A stretch of 58,350 bases of DNA from Romeriopsis navalis LEGE 11480 (GCF_015207035.1 NZ_JADEXQ010000030.1:1-58350), one strand, 5' to 3'; shown: positions 26,568 through 35,844, counted from the stretch's first letter. The notes: a model not told the origin generated them from the sequence alone. Made by a program: numbers and translations.

Positions 26568-26969
26568 AAACCTTCAAGGAGAAACGCAACAGAAAATTCA
26601 AAAATGCACACTTAACAGTTCATTCAACAATTGTCCGTTAGGTCTCAACCCATGAAGCGGCCTGCTAGTGCCTGGCTCAAGTAGTGATGAGACAATCGAC
26701 ATGCCGCAGGAAGCACACTGCGAGGCAGAATGCAATCGTTATAAATACGGCAATCTTAAATAACAATAAAGGTTTTTGGGGCAGTTTGTATATTTTTCTT
26801 GTGAATCGGGCATCTTGAGAGGATATGACGATCGGGCAATTTAGCGTTCAAAACCGCTATGTCACTACATAATGAATGTTGTGGCGCAGTATTTTGCTCG
26901 CGTCTACGCTTTAAGTATCTGTGGCATGGGTCGAGGATATTTGGACTTTACCGTCGGGAATTTTCAGCA
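26568..26969. other. 402-bp intergenic region between divergent mrdA and potA
   Basis: No gene is convincing here. It must hold the promoters of both units. An AT-rich stretch around 26750-26800 (with TATAAAT and TTAAATAACAATAAAG) is the most promoter-like part for the pot operon. An in-frame extension of potA to 26859 is possible but lacks family similarity. Confidence 0.4.
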
Positions 26970-28091
26970 ATGTCTCAAGCGGTTACGACTCGTAAACGTT
27001 TTTCTGAAACCAGCGCTGCCGCTGATATCGAACTCCGTCAGGTGTTTAAGGTGTTTGCGGATGATGCGGCTGTGCAAGACGTCAGCCTCACTGTGCAACG
27101 GGGCGAATTTTTTAGTATTTTGGGGCCATCTGGCTGCGGGAAAACCACGACACTACGGCTGATTGCGGGGTTTGAGCAGCCGACGGCGGGTGATGTCTTA
27201 ATTCGGCAGCGATCGATGCTGAATGTCCCGGCCTATCATCGTCCAGTGAATACGGTGTTTCAGAGCTATGCCCTGTTTAATCACCTGACGGTGCGGGAAA
27301 ATGTCGCGTTTGGCCTGCGGATTCAGAAACTCGGTAAAGCGGAAGTGCAGCAACGTGTATCGGCCGCGCTGCGATCGGTGAAGATGACGGACTATGCCAG
27401 CCGCTACCCGATGCAACTGTCGGGTGGTCAGCAGCAGCGGGTGGCCTTGGCCCGGGCCTTGGTCAATCGTCCAGCGGTGGTGCTGTTGGACGAGCCGTTG
27501 GGTGCGTTGGATTTGCAGCTGCGAAAAGAGATGCAGGTTGAATTGGCAGCGTTGCAGCAGGAGTTGGGGCTGACCTTTGTGATGGTGACCCATGATCAAG
27601 AAGAAGCCTTGAGTTTGTCCGATCGGATTGCCGTGATGAACAACGGAAAAATCGAGCAAATCGGCACCCCTCGCGAGATTTACAACTCCCCGGATAGCCA
27701 ATTTGTCGCCGAGTTTATTGGGGATACGAACTTACTCAAAGCCAAGGTGGAAGGGGCACACCCCAATCGCATGTGGCTAAAAACCCAATCCGGCCTGAAA
27801 CTGACGGCCCAGACTGATCCGACGGGTCCCCAGGATGGCCCGGTGGCGGTGAGTATTCGCCCCGAAAAGATCACGCTGATGCAAACCCCGGTCGATCGTC
27901 TGGAAAATTGCTTTGATGGTCAACTGGAGAATGTGATGTATCTGGGGAGTCATCACAACTGCTTTGTGCGACTGCGCTCCGGTGATCAAATCATCGTGCG
28001 CCAGCCCCATGGCAGTACGGTGCCCGAGAAAGGCGCGATCGTTTATGTGGCCTGGGCTGAAGATGCCGCCACTGTGCTTTCTGATGTCTAA
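26970..28091 (+). CDS. potA: Spermidine/putrescine ABC transporter, ATP-binding protein
   Basis: The ATPase has Walker [11 protein letters not shown]-loop, signature L-S-G-G-Q-Q-Q-R, Walker B V-V-L-L-D-E-P and H-loop T-H-D-Q-E-E-A. A TOBE-type C-terminal domain follows (V-S-I-R-P-E-K-I). This arrangement is that of PotA, which drives polyamine uptake from the cytosolic face of the membrane. The ATG at 26970 matches family starts. It is the first gene of a complete potA-potD-potB-potC operon. The solute could also be another cation-like polyamine. Confidence 0.9.
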   Translation: MSQAVTTRKRFSETSAAADIELRQVFKVFADDAAVQDVSLTVQRGEFFSILGPSGCGKTTTLRLIAGFEQPTAGDVLIRQRSMLNVPAYHRPVNTVFQSYALFNHLTVRENVAFGLRIQKLGKAEVQQRVSAALRSVKMTDYASRYPMQLSGGQQQRVALARALVNRPAVVLLDEPLGALDLQLRKEMQVELAALQQELGLTFVMVTHDQEEALSLSDRIAVMNNGKIEQIGTPREIYNSPDSQFVAEFIGDTNLLKAKVEGAHPNRMWLKTQSGLKLTAQTDPTGPQDGPVAVSIRPEKITLMQTPVDRLENCFDGQLENVMYLGSHHNCFVRLRSGDQIIVRQPHGSTVPEKGAIVYVAWAEDAATVLSDV

Positions 28092-28135
28092 ATTCTGGCT
28101 GATTCCTCGATACGCTTGAGCTAACTATTCGGCAT

Positions 28136-29257
28136 ATGACGATGCAACCCCCCGCTGCCACTCCAATCATGTTTTCCCGGCGACGGTTTATCCAGAACTC
28201 CCTCCTGGGTGTGGCGGGGGCTTCGCTGTCAAGTTGTGGCTGGCGGCTGGCTGATATTCAGAATCAAGCGCCCATGACAGCTAGTCCGGACAAGCTGCAT
28301 ATTTACACCTGGTCTTCCTATACCGATGCCCCCTTAATCAAAGCCTTCAAAGGCGAAACGGGCGTTAAAGGCATCACCGAAATCATGGGGTCAAATGAGG
28401 AAATGATTGCCGCCTTTGAGGCGGGTAAGGCGCGGATGTTTAGTCTGCTTTGTCCGTCCGACTATGCCGTCGAGTTGATGCATGAAAAGCAGTATCTGCG
28501 GCCGATCGACGAAACTCGCGTTGATGACCTTGATAGCCTGTTGCCGAATCTGGCGAAAGTGGGCGTGATCGGGGGTAAACGCTACAGTGTGCCGCTGACT
28601 TGGGGGACGACCGGTTTAATTTACAACAGCGAAAAGATTCCGGAACCGCCCACCGATTGGTCTTATCTCTGGGAGCACAAAGAACAGCTCAAGCGCAAAA
28701 TGACGCTACTCGATGACCCGCGCGAAGTCTTTGGGGCCGTGTTGCACCATCTTGGCCATTCCCAAAACACCGCTGATATGAGCCAACTCAAAGCGGCTTA
28801 CGACAAACTCCAAGAACTCAAACCCAATATTGCCAGTTTTACGACGGATGCTTGGCGTGAACCGCTCGTTGCCGGTGACCTATGGGTGGCGATGGGCTAC
28901 TCCACCGATGCGACGGACTTAATGAAGGAGAACCCGAAAATCCGCTATGTGATTCCCGCGAGTGGCACCAATCTTTGGGTTGATACGATGGTGATTCCGG
29001 TTACGGCGCCTAACCCGGAGTCCGCCTACGCCTGGATTAATTACGTCACGACCCCGGAACGCGCCGCCGAATTGACCGCAAAGTTGGGCTATGTACCAGC
29101 AACCCAAGCGGCGATCGACCTGTTACCTGAACAGGTCCGCCAAGATCCGATTAAGTTTCCGTCCCAGGACGTATTAGCGAGGTGTGAAACGATGCAGACC
29201 TTGCCCCCGGATGTGGCGGCGGCGATCGAAAAATATTGGACCCAGGTGAAAACCTAG
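28136..29257 (+). CDS. potD: Polyamine-binding periplasmic protein (Tat lipoprotein)
   Basis: The N-terminus carries a twin-arginine motif S-R-R-R-F-I-Q and a lipobox-like L-S-S-C, so the folded protein is probably exported by Tat and lipid-anchored. The mature protein starts with L-H-I-Y-T-W-S-S-Y, typical of PotD/PotF-type binding proteins, and has W-G-T-T-G-L-I-Y-N and M-G-Y-S-T-D-A in the ligand cleft. Starts at 28136, 28142 or 28169 are possible; the last begins right at the Tat motif. It follows potA by 44 bp. Confidence 0.9.
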   Translation: MTMQPPAATPIMFSRRRFIQNSLLGVAGASLSSCGWRLADIQNQAPMTASPDKLHIYTWSSYTDAPLIKAFKGETGVKGITEIMGSNEEMIAAFEAGKARMFSLLCPSDYAVELMHEKQYLRPIDETRVDDLDSLLPNLAKVGVIGGKRYSVPLTWGTTGLIYNSEKIPEPPTDWSYLWEHKEQLKRKMTLLDDPREVFGAVLHHLGHSQNTADMSQLKAAYDKLQELKPNIASFTTDAWREPLVAGDLWVAMGYSTDATDLMKENPKIRYVIPASGTNLWVDTMVIPVTAPNPESAYAWINYVTTPERAAELTAKLGYVPATQAAIDLLPEQVRQDPIKFPSQDVLARCETMQTLPPDVAAAIEKYWTQVKT

Positions 29258-29338
29258 GGAAAATCTCAGTTCGAGGCAAAATCTTCAGTTCTGTGGCCCT
29301 GCCCCAACCGACGCATTGCTCCATTATCCCGATTCACC

Positions 29339-30220
29339 ATGACTTCGACGACGCCTAAAACTCAACGTGCGGTCCCGCGGTGGCTAGAACCGCTAGTGTT
29401 ACTTGGCCCGGCTGGCATCTGGCTGCTGCTGCTGTTTGTGTTGCCGATGGGCTTGATTGGCCTATTTAGCCTTGTTGCTGACCTGAAACCAGGGGCGTTG
29501 GTCAACATCACGGGATTGCAAAACTATACCCAGCTATTTGATCCGGTGAATCTCCGGGTGATGGGGCAATCGCTTTTTCTCGCGACCTGTACGACGGTGA
29601 TTTGCTTGATTACGGGTTATCCGGTGGCCTATTGGCTGACCCAAAAGGTGCCGGCGCGGTGGCAAAAAGTCTTGCTGTTAGCATTTGTGCTGCCGCTTTG
29701 GACCTCTTCCCTATTACGCACCTATGCCTGGATTACGATTTTGCGGCCCACGGGTGTTTTGAATACATTCCTCAATGCACTCCGCTTACCCAGTCTGGAT
29801 TTGCTCTATCAACTCCCGGCGGTGCTGATCGGTCTGGTATCGAGTTGGTTGCCATTTATGGTGCTGATCTTGTATGCCTCTTTATCGAAGCTCGATCGGC
29901 GACTGCTGGAAGCGGCAGCCGATTTGGGGGCGACCCCGCGGCAGGCGTTTATGCAGGTGACGATTCCGCAAACACGCGCGGGAATTATTGCCGGGGCGCT
30001 GCTGGTGTTCGTCAATGCGATCGCTGATTTTGTGGTGCCCGAAGTGCTGGGCGGTGCGTCGAGTATGACCGTGCCGCGTTTGATTTTCAGTCGTTTCCTC
30101 TCCAGTGCGTCTAACTGGGGTGTGGGCTCGGCCTGGAGTTTCCTGCTGATTTTGGTCGTCAGTTTGATGATCGTGTTGTTACTCAAGTATGGCGATCGTA
30201 ATGCAAGCAAAGCCCTCTAG
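29339..30220 (+). CDS. potB: Polyamine ABC transporter permease
   Basis: 293 residues with six membrane helices and the EAA-type coupling loop E-A-A-A-D-L-G-A-T-P-R-Q-A-F near residues 195-210, which contacts the ATPase. The family motif is that of PotB. It forms the channel with PotC. It follows potD by 81 bp and overlaps or abuts potC, as expected for an operon. Confidence 0.9.
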   Translation: MTSTTPKTQRAVPRWLEPLVLLGPAGIWLLLLFVLPMGLIGLFSLVADLKPGALVNITGLQNYTQLFDPVNLRVMGQSLFLATCTTVICLITGYPVAYWLTQKVPARWQKVLLLAFVLPLWTSSLLRTYAWITILRPTGVLNTFLNALRLPSLDLLYQLPAVLIGLVSSWLPFMVLILYASLSKLDRRLLEAAADLGATPRQAFMQVTIPQTRAGIIAGALLVFVNAIADFVVPEVLGGASSMTVPRLIFSRFLSSASNWGVGSAWSFLLILVVSLMIVLLLKYGDRNASKAL

Positions 30221-31022
30221 CATGCCCAAAACTAAGTTTTCGTTTCCTTGGCAGACGGCTTTTGCGCTGTTGATGTTGGGGTTTCTCTATCTGCCGATTT
30301 TGGTGATGGCAGTTTATAGCTTGAATGAGTCGGCCAGTAGTGCGAAATGGACGGGGGTGACGCTGAAGTGGTATGCCCGTGCGTTGCAAGATGAGCGGAT
30401 GATGGCGGCGCTTGGGACCAGCTTGCAGGTGGCGGTGATTTCTGTAGCGATTTCGGCGGTGGTCGGGACGCTGATGGCAGTAGGCTTATCGCGGTATCGG
30501 TTCCCCGGTAAAGTGGCGTACCAAACTGTGGCGTATTTGCCGCCGATCGTGCCCGATATCACAATGGGTGTGGCGACCTTGGTGGCATTGGCGACCTTTG
30601 CCGTGCCCTTGAGCTTTTGGACCATCGTGGCGGCGCATGTGGTCTTTTGCCTGGCCTATGTTGCGTTAACCATTAGTACCAGGATTAATGACCTTGACCC
30701 GAACTTAGAAGAAGCGGCGTTAGATCTGGGTGCAACCCCATTTCAGGCCTTTATCAAGGTCTTGTTGCCGGAGCTGTCTCCCGCGATTTTATCCGGTTGT
30801 TTACTGGCGTTTGCCTTGAGTATGGATGACTTGGTCATTTCCAGCTTTACGTCGGGTGGTGGGGCTTCGACGCTGCCAATGGAAATTTTCAGCCGCATCC
30901 GCCGCACGGTGAAACCCGATCTAAATGCGTTGAGTGTGTTGCTATTAGTGATTTCTGGGGGCGCGGCGATCGCCGCTGAAGTAATTCGCTATCGCAGTGC
31001 ACAAAAGCGGTTGCAAGGTTGA
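30189..31022 (+). CDS. potC: Polyamine ABC transporter permease
   Basis: Six membrane helices and the coupling loop E-E-A-A-L-D-L-G-A-T-P-F-Q-A-F identify the second permease. The start is uncertain: ATG at 30189 and 30201 overlap the end of potB, while ATG 30222 begins one base after the potB stop (30218-30220) and gives M-P-K-T-K-F. None has a strong ribosome site, so translational coupling to potB is likely. This is the last gene of the pot operon. Confidence 0.9.
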   Translation: MAIVMQAKPSSMPKTKFSFPWQTAFALLMLGFLYLPILVMAVYSLNESASSAKWTGVTLKWYARALQDERMMAALGTSLQVAVISVAISAVVGTLMAVGLSRYRFPGKVAYQTVAYLPPIVPDITMGVATLVALATFAVPLSFWTIVAAHVVFCLAYVALTISTRINDLDPNLEEAALDLGATPFQAFIKVLLPELSPAILSGCLLAFALSMDDLVISSFTSGGGASTLPMEIFSRIRRTVKPDLNALSVLLLVISGGAAIAAEVIRYRSAQKRLQG

Positions 31023-31073
31023 TGTCCGACCACCTTCACCGGGCAACCTCCGGTTGATCAGTAATCGGACTAT

Positions 31074-31829
31074 TTACTGAGCTTTCTGTACGGCTTGACG
31101 TGCTTCGAGGGAAGGCCAAAAAACAACTTTATTCAGCCATTTATCATTTTTCTCTTGCAAAGTTTGGATGATGTTATCGACGGCTAATACCTGAATTACG
31201 GCTTTGGGATGTTTAATTTGGACTTGTTTGAGTAAGTTTGTGGCATCGGTTTGACTCAGAAATGCGGGAATAATATCGCCGGCCGCCGCTTGGGTTTTGA
31301 TGGCGACGTAGCCCTTATTCGTTGCAAACCGCACGAAGTACAGTGGGACGCCGTTGATCTGCTCGACATTTTTGCCCTGCTGTTTGAGCAACTTTAAGGC
31401 GCTTTGGACTTCACCTTGGCTGGGTCTGAAATTGAATAAGATGCGACCCGGCTGATCTTTGGAATCCTGCACTTGCTTATAGAGTTCACCCAATGGGACG
31501 GGGGTGACTTTCAGCGCCTTGAGCACTGTGTCCTGCTGCGGATTCTTGCCGATGTTGGCCTTTACCTGTTGGACGAAGGCTTGCGCCTCGGCTTGGCTCA
31601 TATAGGCATTTGAGAGGAAGCCACCGGGTACTTCCGCTGATTTTTTCAATGGACGACTCAACGGTACGCCTTGTGCATTGGTAACTAAAAAGACCGGCAC
31701 ACTATTGAGCTTCTCAACGATCGCTTTCTGGGGAATTGCGAATGCGGGGCTGGCGCTACTGACGCAGACGACCGTCGCAATGCTTCCGACTAAACTCAAC
31801 GTTGTACCGAACTGCCCCAATGCTTTCAT
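31074..31829 (-). CDS. tic22: Tic22-family periplasmic protein
   Basis: Cyanobacterial Tic22 is a periplasmic or thylakoid-associated chaperone-like protein related to the chloroplast import component. The protein has a signal peptide (cut near A-F-A) and two related halves: V-P-V-F-L-V-T-N-A-Q-G and V-P-L-Y-F-V-R-F-A-T-N-K-G, each followed by F-L-S and a helix. Length is 251 residues from the ATG at 31829, which has GAGGAACAAC before it. An upstream in-frame start at 31889 is less likely. It faces the pot operon tail to tail. Confidence 0.88.
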   Translation of the reverse strand: MKALGQFGTTLSLVGSIATVVCVSSASPAFAIPQKAIVEKLNSVPVFLVTNAQGVPLSRPLKKSAEVPGGFLSNAYMSQAEAQAFVQQVKANIGKNPQQDTVLKALKVTPVPLGELYKQVQDSKDQPGRILFNFRPSQGEVQSALKLLKQQGKNVEQINGVPLYFVRFATNKGYVAIKTQAAAGDIIPAFLSQTDATNLLKQVQIKHPKAVIQVLAVDNIIQTLQEKNDKWLNKVVFWPSLEARQAVQKAQ

Positions 31830-32043
31830 TGTTGTTCCTCGAACTGATACTGTCATTTTTGGTGTGTGCTGACGTTGAATCATGGGCAACTTTGACTGGG
31901 GATTTTCGCTAATTGATATGCGGCATCGCCAATTGAACTGGCGCTAACCATGCTTTCAATGGTTCGACTGAAAACGATTATAGCGGTGGCATTGACCAGT
32001 TGCCCAGACCACCGCTGCGATTGCACCGATCGATAGTGGTGGT

Positions 32044-32430
32044 TTAGCTTAAGGCGGTGCGAATGGCTTCGATGCGCTTGCGGTTGACGCCAAGGTCCGA
32101 CTTGCCTAAGCGGGAGGCTGATCGCATTTGAATTTGGCCATCACGCACGTAGAATTCCACGTCATCGACGTAGCCCATCAGCTTGGTAGTGAACTCGGCG
32201 TGGAGATAGTCACCGGACTCGGTGATGATGGCGGCGCGTTCCATGCCACCGATGACATTTTTGAGGGCGGCGATCGCTTCGTTGGGGGATTTGTCCCAGG
32301 CGATCGCCTCGATGCCATGTTCTTTGTCGGAGTCGGTGGTGCAGACGCAGTTGGGACTAGCGGGGCAAGCCTTGAGTTTCCCGTCGGTCACACCAAGGTC
32401 AGTCGGGCGTTGGCCGGAAAAGTTAAACAT
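32044..32430 (-). CDS. DUF1499 protein
   Basis: The 128-residue protein has the DUF1499 start C-P-A-S-P-N-C-V-C and the downstream pattern Y-L-H-A-E-F, D-D-V-E-F-Y and S-A-S-R-L-G-K-S-D-L-G-V-N-R-K-R. The family is widespread in cyanobacteria and plastids with no settled function. No signal peptide is visible. Confidence 0.85.
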   Translation of the reverse strand: MFNFSGQRPTDLGVTDGKLKACPASPNCVCTTDSDKEHGIEAIAWDKSPNEAIAALKNVIGGMERAAIITESGDYLHAEFTTKLMGYVDDVEFYVRDGQIQMRSASRLGKSDLGVNRKRIEAIRTALS

Positions 32431-32536
32431 GGGGATGCCTCGTTTTTGAAAGATAAATATTTTAGGGATGCGGGATTTATCCTAACGCTGCCTATGGGAA
32501 ATCGTAAATAGGGTGAGCGGCTTTAGTTTGCGGGGA

Positions 32537-33232
32537 TCAGTTTTTCTTTGGACGGCGGAATTCGTAGGGTTCGCCTTTTGCGCCCCAAACTTGTTCGCCT
32601 TGGGCGTTGAAGCCCTGGTCCCAGGTTTGCATGCCGTTGGGGAATAGTCGGATGCGATTGCGGATGATGGTGGCTCCGCGAAAGTTGGCGGGGCAGCCGG
32701 TGGCTTGGGTTGTGCCGATGAAGCCTTCGTTGGTGGCTTTGAGAAAGACGGAGCAGATGTCGGTGGGGAAGTCACGCTGGCTGATCGTTTTTTGCGCCCG
32801 ATCGCACAGATTTACCCATTGGGTTTTGTCGGTGAGTTTGAAGGAGCGCGATCGGACGGTTTGGGTCAGTGGGCTGGGGGAGATTTCGAGGATGCGTTGG
32901 CGGTAGGGCTGATTGAGGCGGGGGAAGATGGCTTGTTCTTGGTAGAGGAAAGTGTGACCGGGTTTGCTACCGGGGACGTTGATGCGGCAGGTGGTCATGA
33001 CGACGTGGGCGGCGCGGCGTTTTCCGGGTTTGGCGGGTTGGGCGGCCCGTTCGGCGGTGGTGAGGATGCCTTCGAGGTGTTGGACGACGCGATCGACTTG
33101 GTTGGTTAGATCGGCGGTGATCGTGGGATTAGCTGTCTGGTTTGCTGAAGCGGGGGCGGCGGTGAGCAGAGCGGCGAGACTGACGAGGCTGATTGTCATC
33201 CGATCGGTGGCGATATGCAGCCAATTTTTCAT
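32537..33232 (-). CDS. CpcT/CpeT-type chromophore lyase homologue with a signal peptide
   Basis: CpcT and CpeT attach bilins to phycobiliproteins. The core is present: L-Y-Q-E-Q-A, P-Y-R-Q-R-I-L-E-I, W-V-N-L-C-D and the C-terminal W-D-Q-G-F-N-A-Q-G-E-Q-V-W-G-A-K plus Y-E-F-R. From the ATG at 33232 the protein starts with a hydrophobic segment ending A-P-A-S-A-N, which looks like a Sec signal. Phycobilisome lyases act in the cytosol, so this exported or membrane-held relative probably has another role. Cysteines at L-C-D, I-C-S and G-C-P could form disulfides outside the cytosol. Confidence 0.75.
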   Translation of the reverse strand: MKNWLHIATDRMTISLVSLAALLTAAPASANQTANPTITADLTNQVDRVVQHLEGILTTAERAAQPAKPGKRRAAHVVMTTCRINVPGSKPGHTFLYQEQAIFPRLNQPYRQRILEISPSPLTQTVRSRSFKLTDKTQWVNLCDRAQKTISQRDFPTDICSVFLKATNEGFIGTTQATGCPANFRGATIIRNRIRLFPNGMQTWDQGFNAQGEQVWGAKGEPYEFRRPKKN

Positions 33233-33323
33233 GATCCTATTCCCAAAACACACGCATAGAATTTAGTCTAAGTTATATATATGGCCGATTTGGCGAGAGC
33301 ACTGTTTTTAGAGAGATTTGGTA

Positions 33324-33560
33324 ATGGAAGTTAATTGCGCGGTGGAATGTGTTGACGGCTGCAAGCTGGGGGATAAGTGCCCGAATCAGGAGCATGTGGC
33401 GGATACGGCGAAGTTTATTGAAGAGACTTCCCTGGACCAGATGTTGGAGATGGCGGCGGCAGCGGTGGAGCGGCGGCGGATGGAGCGGATGCAGCAGCAG
33501 GAAGCCTCGACACCGCAGTGGGTGTTTCCAGAGGATGGAATTCAGCCGGGGGATGTATAG
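33324..33560 (+). CDS. Small cysteine-rich protein
   Basis: 78 residues from the ATG at 33324. The first 20 residues have four cysteines in the pattern C-A-V-E-C-V-D-G-C-K-L-G-D-K-C, a possible metal-binding or Fe-S motif, followed by a charged helix rich in Met, Arg and Gln. No signal peptide. It starts 4 bp before the Uma2 gene ends its leader, so both may be co-transcribed. Family not recognised. Confidence 0.6.
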   Translation: MEVNCAVECVDGCKLGDKCPNQEHVADTAKFIEETSLDQMLEMAAAAVERRRMERMQQQEASTPQWVFPEDGIQPGDV

Positions 33561-33563
33561 GTT

Positions 33564-34178
33564 ATGGTGCAGCGCCTGACTCAATCGGTCACATTTGACG
33601 AGTTTGTGGATTGGTATCCGACGGACTCGGAGCAGCGCTATGAATTACGCCGGGGAGTGATTGTTGAGAGGTCACAGCCGAGGGGGAAGCATTCGCGAGT
33701 GGCGGGTGATTTGGCGTTTGACTTGGGGGTGGCGATTCGACAAGCCGATTTGCCTTATTTCATTCCGAGGGAATGTATTGTGCGGGGGCTAGATGAGTCA
33801 GGCTATGAGCCGGATCTGATTGTGTTGAATGAGCGGGATTTGGTGGATGATGCGGATTGGGAGCGGGGTTAGATCGTTATCCGGGGGCGATCGGTGCGAC
33901 TGATTTTTGAGGTGGTGTCCACGAATTGGCGGGATGACTACCACCTGAAGTTTGCGGATTATGAGGCGTTGGGGATTGCGGAATATTGGATTGCCGATTA
34001 TTTGGGGTTGGGCGGGCGTCGCTACATTGGTAGCCCGAAGCAACCGACGCTGACGGTGTGCAATCTGGTGGATGGTGAATATGAGATGCGCCTGTTTCGT
34101 GGGGATGATGTGGTGGTGTCGCAGGTGTTGCCGGGTTTAGATTTGACGGCGCGGCAAGTTTTGAAGCTGGCTCAGTAG
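33564..34178 (+). pseudogene. Uma2-family nuclease-like gene interrupted by an in-frame TAG
   Basis: The Uma2 (DUF820) proteins have a PD-(D/E)XK-like fold. The N-terminal part (33564-33872) shows Y-E-L-R-R-G-V-I-V and E-P-D-L-I-V-L-N. After a TAG at 33870-33872 the same frame continues to 34178 with L-I-F-E-V-V-S-T-N-W-R-D-D-Y and Y-E-A-L-G-I-A-E-Y-W-I-A-D-Y, the conserved catalytic half. The two pieces add up to one normal-length gene of about 204 codons. A single base change explains the break. Readthrough or reinitiation at 33894 cannot be excluded. Confidence 0.85.
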
Positions 34179-34215
34179 CTGTAGCAGCTTCAAAACTTGC
34201 GGTGAATTTTAGGGG

Positions 34216-34737
34216 TTACGGTTTGAGTGTTGCGGCACCGAAGGTAGCGTTGAACTTGCGGCACCAAATTGCGACGGATTTGTAGTCATCCACGTCGATG
34301 TTGGCGGGAATGGTGTAGCTTTGTTTGCCGCTGTAGCTTTTGAGTTTGGCGACTTCGATATAATCGCCTTCTTTGATCGGGAATGCGGGTGGCGTGGTTT
34401 CACCAACTACGTCGGCGGAACGGTGCAAGACGACTACTAGGTCGGGGCCGGAGGTTGAGGCGCTAAAGGCTTGATCGAATTCCAGGCTGTGCTGGTTATT
34501 CTTTGTGACCAGTTTAGCGGTGCCTTTGGTGGGATGCTCCGCATCGACGAATTTGCCCGATCGGACGATGGGTGATGCGGTTTTGGGCGATGCGGCATCA
34601 GCGGGAGTGCTGGTGTTGGAGGCTTTGCCGTTTAGTTTTGGTGGTGGCGGCGGAGTGGCTTGATCGGCAGCACAGCTCAATAGGCTAACTCCGACGAAAC
34701 TTAATCCTGTAGTCAGTATGAAACGTCGCGATCGCAT
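34216..34737 (-). CDS. DM13-domain lipoprotein
   Basis: A Tat-like R-S-R-R-F-I and hydrophobic segment end at a lipobox L-L-S-C. A proline- and threonine-rich linker leads to a DM13 domain (residues about 65-174): G-K-F-V-D-A-E-H-P-T-K-G, L-E-F-D, G-P-D-L-V-V-V-L and C-terminal Y-K-S-V-A-I-W-C-R-K-F. The single Cys in that last motif is the feature proposed for a redox role in the family. The ATG at 34737 is preferred over a GTG three bases upstream. Confidence 0.85.
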   Translation of the reverse strand: MRSRRFILTTGLSFVGVSLLSCAADQATPPPPPKLNGKASNTSTPADAASPKTASPIVRSGKFVDAEHPTKGTAKLVTKNNQHSLEFDQAFSASTSGPDLVVVLHRSADVVGETTPPAFPIKEGDYIEVAKLKSYSGKQSYTIPANIDVDDYKSVAIWCRKFNATFGAATLKP

Positions 34738-34852
34738 CACAAATCACCTGGTTATGAGGGGGGATGAAAGTTTGCCGCTATGGGAGAGGGGCAAAGCACC
34801 TAATACTAGCGAAGGCTTTCGGGATGAGTCAACTTGCGATTTATGTCTGGCG

Positions 34853-34999
34853 CTAATTTTCGGTGGTGAGATTGGAAACTCGATCGAATTCTCGTTAGTT
34901 AGCTGTGACCATGATCAGATTATTGGCGCGAGCGGTGGCGGCAATGAGGATGTCGTAGGGGCAGATCGGCTGGCCTTGAGTTTTGCCTTAATGTTCTTC
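34853..34999 (-). pseudogene. Decayed vapC (PIN toxin) remnant
   Basis: On the minus strand the bases near 34990 encode I-K-A-K-L-K-A in one frame, then after a frameshift G-Q-P-I-C-P-Y-D-I-L-I-A-A-T-A-R-A-N-N-L-I-M-V-T in another, followed by an in-frame TAA and R-E-F-D-R-V-S-N-L before a final TAG at 34853-34855. This is the typical C-terminal half of a VapC PIN domain. The N-terminal half is missing, one frameshift and one stop are present. It lies just upstream of an intact antitoxin-toxin pair on the other strand. Confidence 0.75.
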
Positions 35000-35030
35000 C
35001 GTTAGAATAAGCGTAGCTGATGAGGAAGTA

Positions 35031-35333
35031 ATGATGACTTCGCAACTTGAAGCCGCAATTGCGGCGATTCAACCGCTTACTAATACTGAACGCCAACAGC
35101 TGATGCAGATTCTTGCTAGTCGTTCGTCGATCCTGGATGAACTCCAGGATTTGAGTTCTCAGTTTCAGGAAGGGGCTTCACTTGAGCAATTACGTGCCCA
35201 ACAGCAACCAAAGACAGTGAAGAATTTGGCGGAGTTGAAAGCCGATTTTTGGCCTCCAGAAGATTCGATCGAAGATTTTCTCGATTTCCTCTCGAAGACA
35301 CGACGTGATGGAGTTTCTGTTCACCAACTCTAA
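35031..35333 (+). CDS. Antitoxin-like protein of a VapBC-type pair
   Basis: 100 residues, acidic in the C-terminal half, with helix-rich N-terminus (A-A-I-A-A-I-Q-P-L-T-N-T-E-R-Q-Q-L) and the tail D-F-W-P-P-E-D-S-I-E-D-F-L. This type occurs upstream of PIN-domain toxins in cyanobacteria. Its stop overlaps the toxin start (TAATG at 35331-35335), so synthesis is coupled. No clear DNA-binding fold could be named. Antitoxins of this type are expected to block the toxin and autoregulate. Confidence 0.75.
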   Translation: MMTSQLEAAIAAIQPLTNTERQQLMQILASRSSILDELQDLSSQFQEGASLEQLRAQQQPKTVKNLAELKADFWPPEDSIEDFLDFLSKTRRDGVSVHQL

Positions 35334-35731
35334 TGACAACTCTGTTGATTGACACGAATGTTGCTTCCTTTCTTTTCAAAGGCAGTAGCTACGCGAAACC
35401 ATACGAAGTAATTATTGCCGAACACGAACTAGCACTATCGTTTATGACCGTTGCCGAGTTATACCAATGGTCGATCGTGCGTCAGTGGGGTGATCGCCGC
35501 AGGCAGCAGCTAGAGCAATATATATCCGGTTATTTGCTCATTCCGAGCGATCAGCGGCTCTGTCGAGAATGGGCACAAGTTCGGGCAAATGCTGACCAAG
35601 TTGGACGGCCTATTTCTGCTCAGGATGCTTGGATCGCCGCAACGGCTCTCCGACATGACTTGTCTCTGGTAACTCATAACATCAAAGATTTTCAATTTGT
35701 GCCGAATTTGAAACTCATAACCCCAAAATAA
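35333..35731 (+). CDS. vapC: PIN-domain toxin, VapC type
   Basis: The 132-residue PIN domain has its acidic residues in place: Asp7 in L-I-D-T-N-V, Glu42 in V-A-E-L, Asp98 in A-Q-D-A-W-I-A-A-T-A and a further H-N-I-K-D-F end. VapC toxins are magnesium-dependent ribonucleases, often cutting tRNA or rRNA. The gene overlaps the upstream antitoxin gene by one base. It appears intact, unlike the related remnant at 34853-34999. Confidence 0.85.
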   Translation: MTTLLIDTNVASFLFKGSSYAKPYEVIIAEHELALSFMTVAELYQWSIVRQWGDRRRQQLEQYISGYLLIPSDQRLCREWAQVRANADQVGRPISAQDAWIAATALRHDLSLVTHNIKDFQFVPNLKLITPK

Positions 35732-35844
35732 TTTCCGGAATATAGCCCATAAACTCTGTTGGGAATCTATAGAACGGTCATCACGTCATTGACAATGGTT
35801 GGCCGCGCATCTACTCGATTTCTTCTCAGCATCAGGGTCTTTTT

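Noticed and set aside
33894-34178. Separate small gene for the second half of Uma2.
   Set aside because: It is in the same frame as the first half, with a single TAG between, and lacks its own ribosome site; a broken gene is simpler.
34718-35005. Open frame of 95 codons on the plus strand.
   Set aside because: It covers the start of the DM13 gene and the vapC remnant in antisense; the minus-strand remnant has clear PIN-domain similarity and this frame has none.
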